From contig JAZNGA010000013.1 of the NCBI GenBank assembly GCA_045576235.1, positions 1 through 60,966 on the forward strand: a stretch of 60,966 nucleotides of DNA, given 5' to 3'. Under the pieces are notes generated by a model. The model saw only the letters and a list, made by a program, of their open reading frames with translations. It had not been told where the DNA came from and searched no databases. The DNA comes from SIG437 sp045576235 (lineage in GTDB: Bacteria > Bacillota > Clostridia > UBA1381 > UBA9506). Both the position numbers and the translations under genes were made by a program. Shown one piece after another: positions 9,060-17,127 of this stretch. How positions within the stretch are numbered: the first letter of the stretch is position 1; each line of letters begins with the position of its first letter.

Positions 9060-9092
9060 CAGAATTCAAAGAAATTTGAATTCTGTTTTTTT
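9060..9092 (+). terminator. Terminator of the thrS-nadE operon
   Basis: A perfect 11-base-pair stem, CAGAATTCAAA (9060-9070) and 9075-9085, closes a GAAA loop and is followed by seven T (9086-9092). Confidence 0.93.
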
Positions 9093-9184
9093 AGATATGA
9101 AGCAATTCAAAAAAATGCAAAAAAAAGATAAGCTCAGCAGAAATATTTTGTGCAAAAAACTATGCTTATAAAAGTAAAAAACAG

Positions 9185-9213
9185 TTGAAAAATTTGCCTT
9201 AATCTGTTAAAAT
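9185..9213 (+). promoter_or_regulatory. Candidate promoter before a small ORF
   Basis: TTGAAA (9185-9190) and TAAAAT (9208-9213) are spaced by exactly 17 bases. An AGGAGG and then an AGAAGG follow, leading to the small ORF at 9241. Confidence 0.5.
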
Positions 9214-9240
9214 AGATAGGAGGACTAGAAGGCTTTTTTT

Positions 9241-9333
9241 ATGGGGATAAGTCTGAACAAAAAACAAAAGATGCTTACAGGGGTGAATGTGTCTTTAGTG
9301 ATTTGCGCTTTGTTTGCTCGTGCAGGAATATGA
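9241..9333 (+). CDS. Possible 30-residue hydrophobic peptide
   Basis: An ATG 8 bases after AGAAGG (9227-9232) opens a 30-codon frame ending in TGA. The product starts with a polar basic segment (MGISLNKKQK) followed by a hydrophobic stretch of about 17 residues ending ALFARAGI. It has a promoter-like pair just upstream and lies between the nadE terminator and the ArgR-like operators. It could be a leader peptide, a small membrane protein, the remnant of a lost membrane protein, or chance. There is no run of arginine codons, so classical arginine attenuation is not supported. Confidence 0.35.
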   Translation: MGISLNKKQKMLTGVNVSLVICALFARAGI

Positions 9334-9360
9334 AACTTTATGCATAAAAAGTGAATTATA

Positions 9361-9374
9361 TGCATAAATATTCG
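9361..9374 (+). promoter_or_regulatory. ArgR-like operator 1 (distal)
   Basis: TGCATAAATATTCG matches the ARG-box pattern TGAAT-N4-ATTCA in most arm positions. A second degenerate copy (TGCATAAAAAGTGA, 9341-9354) lies immediately upstream. Confidence 0.5.
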
Positions 9375-9474
9375 AGGGAACTCGTGAAATCAAACTGAAA
9401 CCCGTTGGCAAAAAGCAAGGCTTTGTGCGAAATTTATATGATTATACAGGGTTTTTGAACAAAATAATAATATT

Positions 9475-9488
9475 TGCATAAAAATGCA
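9475..9488 (+). promoter_or_regulatory. ArgR-like operator 2 (upstream of -35)
   Basis: TGCATAAAAATGCA has perfectly symmetrical arms around AAAA and extends to an 18-base near-palindrome (9473-9490). It differs from the canonical ARG box only by a symmetric A-to-C/T-to-G change, and ends 8 bases before the -35. Confidence 0.65.
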
Positions 9489-9496
9489 AAAAGGCC

Positions 9497-9524
9497 TTGA
9501 CATTTAAGATTTAAGGTGTATAAT
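9497..9524 (+). promoter_or_regulatory. Promoter of the argG operon
   Basis: TTGACA (9497-9502) and TATAAT (9519-9524), both perfect, are spaced by 16 bases. Predicted transcription start is about 9531, inside operator 3. Confidence 0.88.
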
Positions 9525-9527
9525 ATA

Positions 9528-9541
9528 TGTATAAATATACA
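9528..9541 (+). promoter_or_regulatory. ArgR-like operator 3 (at transcription start)
   Basis: TGTATAAATATACA has perfect symmetrical arms (TGTAT/ATACA) and covers the predicted start site. It is 53 bases (about five helical turns) from operator 2, suiting co-operative binding by an ArgR hexamer. Confidence 0.6.
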
Positions 9542-9558
9542 AAAGGGAGACGATTTTA

Positions 9559-10773
9559 ATGGAGAAAAAATTTAAAAAGGTTGTTTTAGCATATTCAGGA
9601 GGTCTTGACACATCAATTATCATTCCGTGGCTTAAGGAGAACTACGGTTGTGAGGTTATTGCTGTTGCAGCTGATGTGGGTCAGGATGCTGAGCTTGAAG
9701 GCTTAGAGGAAAAGGCTATAAAAACAGGTGCATCAAAAATATATATTGAAGACCTTAAAAAAGAGTTTGTTGATGAATTCATCATTCCAACAATGAAGGC
9801 AGGCGCTGTTTATGAAAACAGATATCTTTTAGGAACATCATTTGCGCGTCCTATCATTGCAAAAAGAATTGTTGAAATTGCTCTCAAAGAAGGCGCAGAT
9901 GCTATATGCCACGGTTGCACAGGAAAAGGAAATGACCAGGTGAGATTTGAGCTCACAATAAAAGCCTTTGCTCCTGAAATGGCAATCATTGCTCCGTGGA
10001 GAATCTGGGACATTAAGAGCCGTGAAGAAGAAATTGCTTATGCAGAGGAAAGAAACATTCCTTTAAAAATAACAAGAGAAACAAACTATTCAAAAGATAT
10101 GAATCTCTGGCATTTGTCACACGAAGGTCTTGATCTCGAAGACCCTGGCAATGAGCCTGACTACGATAAAATTTTAGAGCTTTCAGTTTCTCCTGAAAAA
10201 GCTCCCGACAAGGCAACATATCTCACGCTTTCGTTTGAAAAGGGCGTTCCCGTTGCTTTAGACGGAAAGAAAATGGATGGAGTTTCAATAATCAGGGAGC
10301 TCAACAAAGTTGGTGGTGCAAACGGTGTCGGACTTGCTGACCTTGTTGAAAACCGTCTTGTCGGCATGAAATCGCGTGGTGTTTATGAAACACCAGGCGG
10401 AACAATTCTCTATCATGCTCATGAGGTTTTGGAGACAATCTGCTTGGATAAAGACACGCAGCACTACAAACAGCAGATTGCGATTAAGTTTGCAGAGCTT
10501 GTTTATAACGGTCAGTGGTACACGCCACTTCGCGAAGCGCTTTCTGCTTTCGTTGACACAACTCAGGAAACTGTGACAGGCGATGTTAAGCTTAAGATTT
10601 ACAAAGGAAACATCATAAACGCAGGTGTTTGGAGTCCATATTCACTCTATAACGAAGAAATTGCAACATTTGATGAAGATGATGTATATAATCAGAACGA
10701 TGCAGGCGGCTTTATTAACCTTTTTGGTCTTCCGATAAAGGTTAAAGCAATGGCTGATAAGAAAAACAAATAA
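9559..10773 (+). CDS. argG: Argininosuccinate synthase
   Basis: Condenses citrulline and aspartate with ATP to argininosuccinate. The 404-residue protein opens with the ATP-pyrophosphatase loop LAYSGGLDTSIIIPWL (about residues 9-24) and contains HGCTGKGNDQVRFE and the substrate-binding TRETNYSKDMNLWHLSHEG region. Normal length. It is the first gene of the arginine operon directly after the ArgR-like operators; the SD is GGGAG. The partner argH (argininosuccinate lyase) is not in the window. Confidence 0.97.
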   Translation: MEKKFKKVVLAYSGGLDTSIIIPWLKENYGCEVIAVAADVGQDAELEGLEEKAIKTGASKIYIEDLKKEFVDEFIIPTMKAGAVYENRYLLGTSFARPIIAKRIVEIALKEGADAICHGCTGKGNDQVRFELTIKAFAPEMAIIAPWRIWDIKSREEEIAYAEERNIPLKITRETNYSKDMNLWHLSHEGLDLEDPGNEPDYDKILELSVSPEKAPDKATYLTLSFEKGVPVALDGKKMDGVSIIRELNKVGGANGVGLADLVENRLVGMKSRGVYETPGGTILYHAHEVLETICLDKDTQHYKQQIAIKFAELVYNGQWYTPLREALSAFVDTTQETVTGDVKLKIYKGNIINAGVWSPYSLYNEEIATFDEDDVYNQNDAGGFINLFGLPIKVKAMADKKNK

Positions 10774-10790
10774 GATTTACGGAGATAATC

Positions 10791-11738
10791 ATGTATAAAG
10801 TATTTATAGACGGTGGCGCAGGAACAACAGGCTTAAGGCTTAAGGAGAGACTTCTTGCAAGGAAGGACATTGAGCTTTTAACGATAAGTGAAGAATTGAG
10901 AAAAGACGATGCTGAAAAGAAGAGAATTGCAGAAAGCTCGGACATAACATTTTTATGTCTTCCTGATGATGCAGCTAAAGCTGCGGTGAAGAACATATCA
11001 CCCGATGCAAATGTTAAAATAATTGACGCCTCGACAGCACACAGGACAAACTCCGCATGGCTTTATGGATTTCCTGAGCTTTCAAAAGAGCACAGGGAAG
11101 GTCTTAAAACTGCAAAGAGAGTTGCGGTTCCCGGATGTCATGCAAGCGGCTTTAATGTCATTTCATATCCTTTGGTTAAGCTTGGAATCGTTAAGCCAGA
11201 CTACCCGTTTGTTTGTACTTCGCTCACCGGATATTCAGGGGGCGGAAAAAGCATGATAGCAGATTATGAGGCTCAAGAAAGAAAAGCTGAATTTGATGCA
11301 CCGAGAACATATGCCCTCGCACAGAAACACAAACATCTTCCTGAAATGCAGGCAGTTCCAGCTCTTGCAGCTCCGCCGATATTTATGCCTGTTGTTGGTG
11401 ACTTCTATAGCGGTATGGCAGTTTCTCTTCCGATTTATGCAAATCTGATGGAAAAGAAGATGACAGCATCAGACATTCACGAAGTTTTATGTGAATATTA
11501 TGCCGGTCAGAAAATGATTTCCGTTCTGCCTTTTGGCGGAAAGGAAGAAGAGGGCGGTTTCTTTGCAGCCAATGCCCTTTCAGGAAAAGACAACATGGAG
11601 CTTTTGGTTGCAGGAAATGACGAAAGAATTCTGATTATGGCAAGATATGATAATCTGGGAAAAGGTGCATCAGGTGCAGCCGTGCAATGTATGAACATTA
11701 TGCTTGGTTGTGATGAAGCAGAGGGTTTGGTGCTTTGA
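10791..11738 (+). CDS. argC: N-acetyl-gamma-glutamyl-phosphate reductase
   Basis: NADPH-dependent reduction of N-acetylglutamyl phosphate to the semialdehyde. At 315 residues with the short form DGGAGTTGLRLKERL at the N terminus, it is the type 2 AGPR subfamily. The catalytic cysteine lies in VPGCHASGF (about residues 108-116); SLTGYSGGGKSMI follows. The gene is 17 bases downstream of argG, and its stop is 20 bases before the argJ start chosen here. Confidence 0.95.
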   Translation: MYKVFIDGGAGTTGLRLKERLLARKDIELLTISEELRKDDAEKKRIAESSDITFLCLPDDAAKAAVKNISPDANVKIIDASTAHRTNSAWLYGFPELSKEHREGLKTAKRVAVPGCHASGFNVISYPLVKLGIVKPDYPFVCTSLTGYSGGGKSMIADYEAQERKAEFDAPRTYALAQKHKHLPEMQAVPALAAPPIFMPVVGDFYSGMAVSLPIYANLMEKKMTASDIHEVLCEYYAGQKMISVLPFGGKEEEGGFFAANALSGKDNMELLVAGNDERILIMARYDNLGKGASGAAVQCMNIMLGCDEAEGLVL

Positions 11739-11758
11739 TGACAGAAAGGATTGGTAAA

Positions 11759-12970
11759 ATGAAGCAAATATCAGGCGGTGTTTGTGCGGCAAAAGGTTTT
11801 TTGGCAAGTGGTATCCATTGTGGAATCAGAAAGAACAGAACAAAACGCGATTTAGCGCTAATAATATCTGAAAAACGAGCAAAGGCAGCGAGCGTTTACA
11901 CGCAGAATTTAGTTAAAGGAGCGCCGATTTATGTTACAAAGGAAAACATAAAAGACGGTTTTGCTCAATGCATAATTTGCAACAGCGGAAATGCTAACAC
12001 ATGTAATGCAAACGGCATAGAGATTGCGGAGGCAATGTGTGCACTCGTTGAAAAGCACACAAAGATTAAAAAAGAAGATGTCATAGTCGCTTCAACGGGA
12101 GTTATAGGTCAACCTCTCAATCTCCAGCCTATCGAAGACGGTATGCAGGCTTTAGTGGATGGATTGTCTTCAGATGGTGATGCTGCGGCAGAAGCAATTA
12201 TGACGACGGACACAGTGAAAAAAGAAATTGCAGTAGAGTTTGAAATCGGCGGCAAAATATGCCGACTTGGCGGAATTGCAAAGGGCTCGGGAATGATTCA
12301 TCCTAACATGGCAACGATGCTCGTTTTTGTGACAACTGATGCTGCAATCTCGTCAGAAATGCTTCAGAAAGCTCTGTCTAAAGATGTTAAGACATCTTTT
12401 AACATGGTCAGCGTTGACGGAGACACATCAACAAATGACATGGTGAGCATTTTGGCAAATGGTGAGGCAGGAAATGAAGAAATAACATCAGAAGGTGCTG
12501 ATTTTGATGTGTTTTGCGAGGCTCTAGCAACAGTCACAAAGCATTTGTGCAGAATGATTGCAAAAGATGGAGAAGGAGCAACAAAGCTCATAACAAGCAA
12601 GGTGACGGGCGCTAAAGATGAAGAGACAGCAAGGATTGTTGCAAAGTCGGTTGCGTGCTCAAGTCTTTTAAAAGCGGCAATGTTTGGCGCTGATGCAAAC
12701 TGGGGAAGAGTGCTTTGCGCTATAGGTTATAGCGGTGCCGATGTTGATATAAGTAAAATTGATGTTTCTTTTGAATCGATAAAAGGAATTCTGCCCGTCT
12801 GCAAAAACGGAGCGGGAATTGATTTTTCTGAAGAAAAAGCAAAAGAAATTCTCACAGAGGATGAGATAATTATTAACATAGATTTGCTGTTGGGAGATAA
12901 GACCGCAACAGCGTGGGGATGCGATCTCACATATGACTATGTTAAAATCAACGGCGATTACAGAACCTGA
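11759..12970 (+). CDS. argJ: Glutamate N-acetyltransferase / N-acetylglutamate synthase (ArgJ)
   Basis: Recycles the acetyl group from N-acetylornithine to glutamate; some members also make N-acetylglutamate from acetyl-CoA. The precursor self-cleaves before the catalytic threonine, and here the site is in IHPNMATMLVFVTTD (about residues 180-194, cleavage between Ala and Thr). The start at ATG 11759 is chosen because AAAGGA lies 8 bases upstream and the protein then begins MKQISGGVCAAKGF, as in relatives; a longer reading from 11735 would overlap argC. Length about 403 residues, normal. No argA-type gene is visible. Confidence 0.94.
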   Translation: MKQISGGVCAAKGFLASGIHCGIRKNRTKRDLALIISEKRAKAASVYTQNLVKGAPIYVTKENIKDGFAQCIICNSGNANTCNANGIEIAEAMCALVEKHTKIKKEDVIVASTGVIGQPLNLQPIEDGMQALVDGLSSDGDAAAEAIMTTDTVKKEIAVEFEIGGKICRLGGIAKGSGMIHPNMATMLVFVTTDAAISSEMLQKALSKDVKTSFNMVSVDGDTSTNDMVSILANGEAGNEEITSEGADFDVFCEALATVTKHLCRMIAKDGEGATKLITSKVTGAKDEETARIVAKSVACSSLLKAAMFGADANWGRVLCAIGYSGADVDISKIDVSFESIKGILPVCKNGAGIDFSEEKAKEILTEDEIIINIDLLLGDKTATAWGCDLTYDYVKINGDYRT

Positions 12971-12995
12971 TAAAAAATAATTGGAGGAGAGAATC

Positions 12996-13847
12996 GTGGA
13001 GCTATCAAACATGGAAAGGGCAGAGGTTTTAATTAAAGCGCTCCCTTACATACAGAAATATAATAATAAGATAATAGTTGTAAAATATGGCGGCAACGCT
13101 ATGATAGACGACGAGCTTAAAAGTGCTGTTATGAGGGACATCGTGATGCTCACATTAATCGGCATCAAGGTTGTTTTGGTTCATGGTGGCGGGCCTGAAA
13201 TTTCTGAAATGATGAACAGGGTCGGAAAGAAGACAGAGTTTATCGACGGTCTCAGAGTGACAGATAAGGAAACTGTTGAAATCGCACAGATGGTTTTAGC
13301 AGGAAAAATTAATAAGAATTTAGTTAATCTCATCCAGATGGTCGGAGGAAAAGCAATAGGTCTTTGCGGAACTGATGGCCATATGATTAAAGCAGTTCCT
13401 TTGAAAAAAGAGCTTGGATATGTGGGCGAGATAACAGAGGTCAACACAGAGATTATCACAGACACAATTGAGAAGGGCTACATTCCCGTTATTGCAACTG
13501 TGGGTTGCGATGATGAAGGAAACACATATAACATAAATGCGGACACCGCAGCGGCGAGAATTGCAGGTGCGCTTGGTGCAGAAAGCCTGATTTCCATGAC
13601 TGACATAAAAGGTCTTTTGCGAGATAAAGATGATGAAAACTCGCTCATTTCAAAGGTTAATGTCAGCGAGGCGCCTCAGCTTGTTAAAGAAGGCATAATT
13701 TCAGGCGGCATGATTCCAAAGGTTGAATGTTGCACGGAGGCAATCAGACGCGGTGTTAATAAAGTGTTTATCATAGATGGCAGAGTTCCTCATTCAATTC
13801 TTATTGAAGTTTTAACAGATGAAGGCATAGGAACAATGTTTGTTTAA
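12996..13847 (+). CDS. argB: Acetylglutamate kinase
   Basis: Phosphorylates N-acetylglutamate, the usual arginine feedback point. It has the amino-acid kinase fold with VVKYGGNAM (about residues 23-31), VLVHGGGPEI (about 60-69) and, near the C terminus, SGGMIPKVE. The frame is open to TTG 12981, but that codon is part of the GGAGG SD; GTG 12996 is correctly spaced and gives a 283-residue protein. The N-terminal extension with an arginine-sensing helix (MELSNMERAEVLIKALPYIQ region) is consistent with an arginine-inhibited form, but this is inferred. Confidence 0.95.
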   Translation: MELSNMERAEVLIKALPYIQKYNNKIIVVKYGGNAMIDDELKSAVMRDIVMLTLIGIKVVLVHGGGPEISEMMNRVGKKTEFIDGLRVTDKETVEIAQMVLAGKINKNLVNLIQMVGGKAIGLCGTDGHMIKAVPLKKELGYVGEITEVNTEIITDTIEKGYIPVIATVGCDDEGNTYNINADTAAARIAGALGAESLISMTDIKGLLRDKDDENSLISKVNVSEAPQLVKEGIISGGMIPKVECCTEAIRRGVNKVFIIDGRVPHSILIEVLTDEGIGTMFV

Positions 13848-13875
13848 TTTGAAAAGGGAAGAAAGGACAAAGAAA

Positions 13876-15042
13876 ATGTTAGATATCAAGAAACTGGATT
13901 CAGAATATGTTGTGCCAACATACGGAAGGGCTGACCTTTGCTTAAAAGAAGGCAAGGGCTCAACTTGCTTTGATTATAGCGGTAAGAAATATATTGACCT
14001 TGGCGCAGGCATTGCCGTTAATGGATTCGGCTTCTGTGATGAGGAATACAAAAACGCAGTGACAGAGCAGCTTTCGCTCCTTCAGCATGCGTCAAATCTT
14101 TATTATACTGCCCCGCAGGCTAAGCTTGCGGAGCTTTTGTGTATTCGTACGGGAATGAAAAAAGTGTTCTTTTCAAACTCGGGAGCAGAAGCAAATGAAT
14201 GTGCTATAAAGGCGGCGAGGAAATATTCAAGCGATAAATATGGTGATGGAAGAAATGTTATAATAACATTAAAAGACAGCTTCCACGGAAGAACGCTGAC
14301 AACAATTTCCGCAACAGGTCAGGATAATTTCCACACGCATTTCGGACCGTTTACAGAAGGCTTTAAGCATGTGCCTGCAAACGACATTGATGAAATGAAA
14401 AAAGCTTTAAAAGAAAATAAGGTTTGCGCAATAATGATTGAGCTTGTTCAGGGTGAGGGCGGAGTTAATGTGCTTTATCCTGAATATGTGAAGGAAATTG
14501 AAAAAATCTGCAGAGAAGAAGACATAATTTTTATCATAGATGAGGTGCAGACAGGAAACGGCAGAACAGGGCATCTCTATGCATATCAGGGCTATGGAGT
14601 TTCGCCTGATGTTGTGTCAACGGCTAAAGGTCTCGGGGGCGGTCTTCCAATCGGTGCGACAATGTTTTCCGATAAAATAAAGGACACATTGTCAGCAGGA
14701 ACACATGGCTCAACTTTTGGTGGAAATCCCGTTGTCTGCGCAGGTGCATATTCAGTTCTTTCAAGGCTTGATGACAAAATTTTAGATGATGTGAAGAAAA
14801 AGAGCAAGTATATAATTGATGAGCTTTCAGGCGCTAAAGGAGTGAAAAGCGTTTCGGGACTAGGGCTCATGCTCGGCATTGAAACAGAAAAGGACAACAA
14901 AGAAATTCTGAAAAAGTGTTTAGAGCGCGGAGTCATAGTTTTAACTGCGAAAACTAAAGTGAGACTTTTGCCCGCACTCACAATTTCTGACGAGGAATTG
15001 AAAGAAGCAATTCAGATTTTAAAAGAAGTGATAGCAGAATAA
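13876..15042 (+). CDS. argD: Acetylornithine aminotransferase
   Basis: A PLP-dependent class III transaminase converting N-acetylglutamate semialdehyde to N-acetylornithine. Motifs: FSNSGAEANECAIKAARKY (phosphate-binding), IIDEVQTGNGRTG and the PLP lysine in TAKGLGGGLPIGA. The ATG at 13876 has GAAAGGA 8 bases upstream and gives 388 residues; the ATG at 13840 lies inside argB and is rejected. ArgD enzymes often also act as succinyl-DAP aminotransferases, which is relevant because lysine genes and a DapF domain occur nearby. Confidence 0.94.
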   Translation: MLDIKKLDSEYVVPTYGRADLCLKEGKGSTCFDYSGKKYIDLGAGIAVNGFGFCDEEYKNAVTEQLSLLQHASNLYYTAPQAKLAELLCIRTGMKKVFFSNSGAEANECAIKAARKYSSDKYGDGRNVIITLKDSFHGRTLTTISATGQDNFHTHFGPFTEGFKHVPANDIDEMKKALKENKVCAIMIELVQGEGGVNVLYPEYVKEIEKICREEDIIFIIDEVQTGNGRTGHLYAYQGYGVSPDVVSTAKGLGGGLPIGATMFSDKIKDTLSAGTHGSTFGGNPVVCAGAYSVLSRLDDKILDDVKKKSKYIIDELSGAKGVKSVSGLGLMLGIETEKDNKEILKKCLERGVIVLTAKTKVRLLPALTISDEELKEAIQILKEVIAE

Positions 15043-15064
15043 TTTTTTTGGAGGACACGGCAAT

Positions 15065-15979
15065 ATGGAACATTTGTTAAAGCTTAAAGATTTATCTCAG
15101 GACGAAATTTTATCAATATTGAATTTAGCAGACCAACTCAAATATGATAAAAAGAATAATATCCCTCATAGATATTTAGAAGGAAAAACACTTGGAATGA
15201 TTTTCTCAAAATCATCAACAAGAACAAGAGTCTCTTTTGAAGTTGGCATGTATGAGCTTGGCGGTCAGGCGCTCTTTTTAAGCTCAAATGACATTCAGCT
15301 TGGAAGAGGAGAACCTGTTCGTGACACAGCGAGAGTTCTGTCGCGCTATTTAGACGGAATTATGATAAGAACCTATGAGCAGGACGATGTCGAAGAGCTC
15401 AGCAGATATGGCTCGATTCCGATTATTAACGGCCTGACAGATTTTGCTCATCCGTGTCAGGTTTTGGCCGATTTGATGACCATAAGAGAACATAAGAACT
15501 CATTAAAGGGATTAAAGATGTGTTTTATCGGCGATGGTAATAACATGGCAAATTCTCTCATCGTCGGGGGAATAAAAATGGGAATGAAGGTTAGTATTGC
15601 CTGCCCTGAAAATTATCAGCCTGACAGCGAGATTATGGAATGGGCAAAAGAAAACGGAGAGTTTTTATGCACAGAATCTGTGTTAGATGCAGCAAAGGAT
15701 GCCGATGTTTTATACACGGATGTCTGGGCTTCAATGGGACAGGAAAGCGAAGCCGAACAGAGAAAGAAAGATTTTAAGGGCTATCAGATAAATGATGATG
15801 TTATGGCAGTTGCTAAGGCTGATGCTATGGTTTTGCATTGCTTGCCTGCACATCGTGAAGAGGAAATAACAAATAAAGTTTTTGAAGAGCACGCAAACGA
15901 AATTTTTGATGAGGCAGAAAACAGGCTTCATGCACAAAAAGCAGTTTTGGTCAAGCTTTTAGGAGACAGCAAAAAATAA
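15065..15979 (+). CDS. argF: Ornithine carbamoyltransferase
   Basis: Makes citrulline from ornithine and carbamoyl phosphate. The 304-residue protein shows the carbamoyl-phosphate loop SKSSTRTRVSFEVGMYELGG (first 20 residues quoted, about 50-69), FAHPCQVLADLMTI (about 128-141) and the ornithine-binding HCLPAHR (about 259-265). A GGAGG SD is present. Placed directly before carA and carB, so product channelling from carbamoyl phosphate synthase is plausible. An imperfect hairpin lies in the 83-base gap to carA. Confidence 0.96.
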   Translation: MEHLLKLKDLSQDEILSILNLADQLKYDKKNNIPHRYLEGKTLGMIFSKSSTRTRVSFEVGMYELGGQALFLSSNDIQLGRGEPVRDTARVLSRYLDGIMIRTYEQDDVEELSRYGSIPIINGLTDFAHPCQVLADLMTIREHKNSLKGLKMCFIGDGNNMANSLIVGGIKMGMKVSIACPENYQPDSEIMEWAKENGEFLCTESVLDAAKDADVLYTDVWASMGQESEAEQRKKDFKGYQINDDVMAVAKADAMVLHCLPAHREEEITNKVFEEHANEIFDEAENRLHAQKAVLVKLLGDSKK

Positions 15980-16062
15980 AAGTTTAAGATAGATAGTCTG
16001 AAAAAGCTGACATTTTGGCTCTTTTTGACTAATCCAACACTAAGGAAAGGAATGGTTGTGAT

Positions 16063-17127
16063 ATGGCTAAAAAAGCATATATCATTTTGGAAGATGGTCA
16101 TATTTTCTGCGGAAAGAGATTTGGGGCAGATTGTGACGCAGTAGGCGAGCTCGTGTTTACTACAGGCATGGGTGGATATATTGAGACGCTTACAGACCCG
16201 AGCTACTATGGACAGATTGTTTTGCAAACTTTTCCGATGATAGGAAACTGCGGAATGATTTTTGCTGATGTTGAAAGCAGAAAATCATATTTGAGCGCAT
16301 ACATCGTAAAGGAATGGTGTGAAGCTCCTTCTAACTTCAGGTTAGAACAGGATTTGGATTCATATCTTAAAGATGAAGGAATTCCGGGAATATATGATGT
16401 TGACACGCGCGAGATAACAAGAATTTTAAGAGAAAAAGGAACAATGGCGGCAAAAATCGTGAGCGAGCTTCCTGAAAATGCCACAGACGGTCTTAAAGAT
16501 TATGAAATCAAAGGCGCAGTCAAGGCTGTTTCAAGCGCAGAAAAGAAAATTTATGAGGCTTCAGGAAACAAAAAACATACAGTTGCACTCTATGATTTTG
16601 GTGAGAAATCTGCGATAGTGAGGGAATTAACAGAAAGAGGATGCGAGGTCATCGCTATGCCATATGACAGCTCTGCTGATGAAATCCTTTCCTTAGGTGC
16701 TGATGGACTTGTGGTTTCAAACGGTCCGGGAGCTCCTGAAGAAAATGAAGGAGCTATAGCTGAAATTAAAAAGCTGATGGGAAAAATCCCTATGCTTGGA
16801 GTTTGCTTAGGTCACGAAATGATGGCGCTCAGTCAGGGTGCTGAAATAATAAAGCTTAAATATGGTCACAGAGGAGCAAATCAGCCTGTTAAAGATTTAG
16901 AAGCAGGCGTTGTTTCAATAACAAACCAGAATCATGGCTTTGCGGTGAAGTCTGAAAGCGTAAAGGCTGCAGGCGGAACAATCACTCACGAGAACGCAAA
17001 TGACAAAACATGCGAGGGCATTGAATATAAAGAATTAAAAGCTTTTTCTGTTCAGTTCTGCCCGAGTGCAAGAAACAAAAAAGCGCTCTATGATAAGTTT
17101 GAGAAATTGATAGGAGGTGCTTTTTAA
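16063..17127 (+). CDS. carA: Carbamoyl-phosphate synthase small subunit
   Basis: The glutaminase subunit that delivers ammonia to CarB. The 354-residue protein has the N-terminal CPSase small domain (about 1-140) and a class I glutamine amidotransferase domain with the nucleophile cysteine in LGVCLGHEMMAL (about residues 246-257) and NQNHGFAV (about 288-295). Its stop TAA overlaps the carB ATG by one base (TAATG), indicating translational coupling. Confidence 0.96.
   Translation: MAKKAYIILEDGHIFCGKRFGADCDAVGELVFTTGMGGYIETLTDPSYYGQIVLQTFPMIGNCGMIFADVESRKSYLSAYIVKEWCEAPSNFRLEQDLDSYLKDEGIPGIYDVDTREITRILREKGTMAAKIVSELPENATDGLKDYEIKGAVKAVSSAEKKIYEASGNKKHTVALYDFGEKSAIVRELTERGCEVIAMPYDSSADEILSLGADGLVVSNGPGAPEENEGAIAEIKKLMGKIPMLGVCLGHEMMALSQGAEIIKLKYGHRGANQPVKDLEAGVVSITNQNHGFAVKSESVKAAGGTITHENANDKTCEGIEYKELKAFSVQFCPSARNKKALYDKFEKLIGGAF

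Larger units (their letters stand above)
9093..9558 (+). other. Regulatory intergenic region before argG
   Basis: 466 bases without a long gene. It holds a promoter-like pair and a 30-codon open reading frame in its first half, three ArgR-like operators, a small hairpin (9408-9428, GCAAAAAGC pairing imperfectly with GCTTTGTGC) and the argG promoter. Confidence 0.8.
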
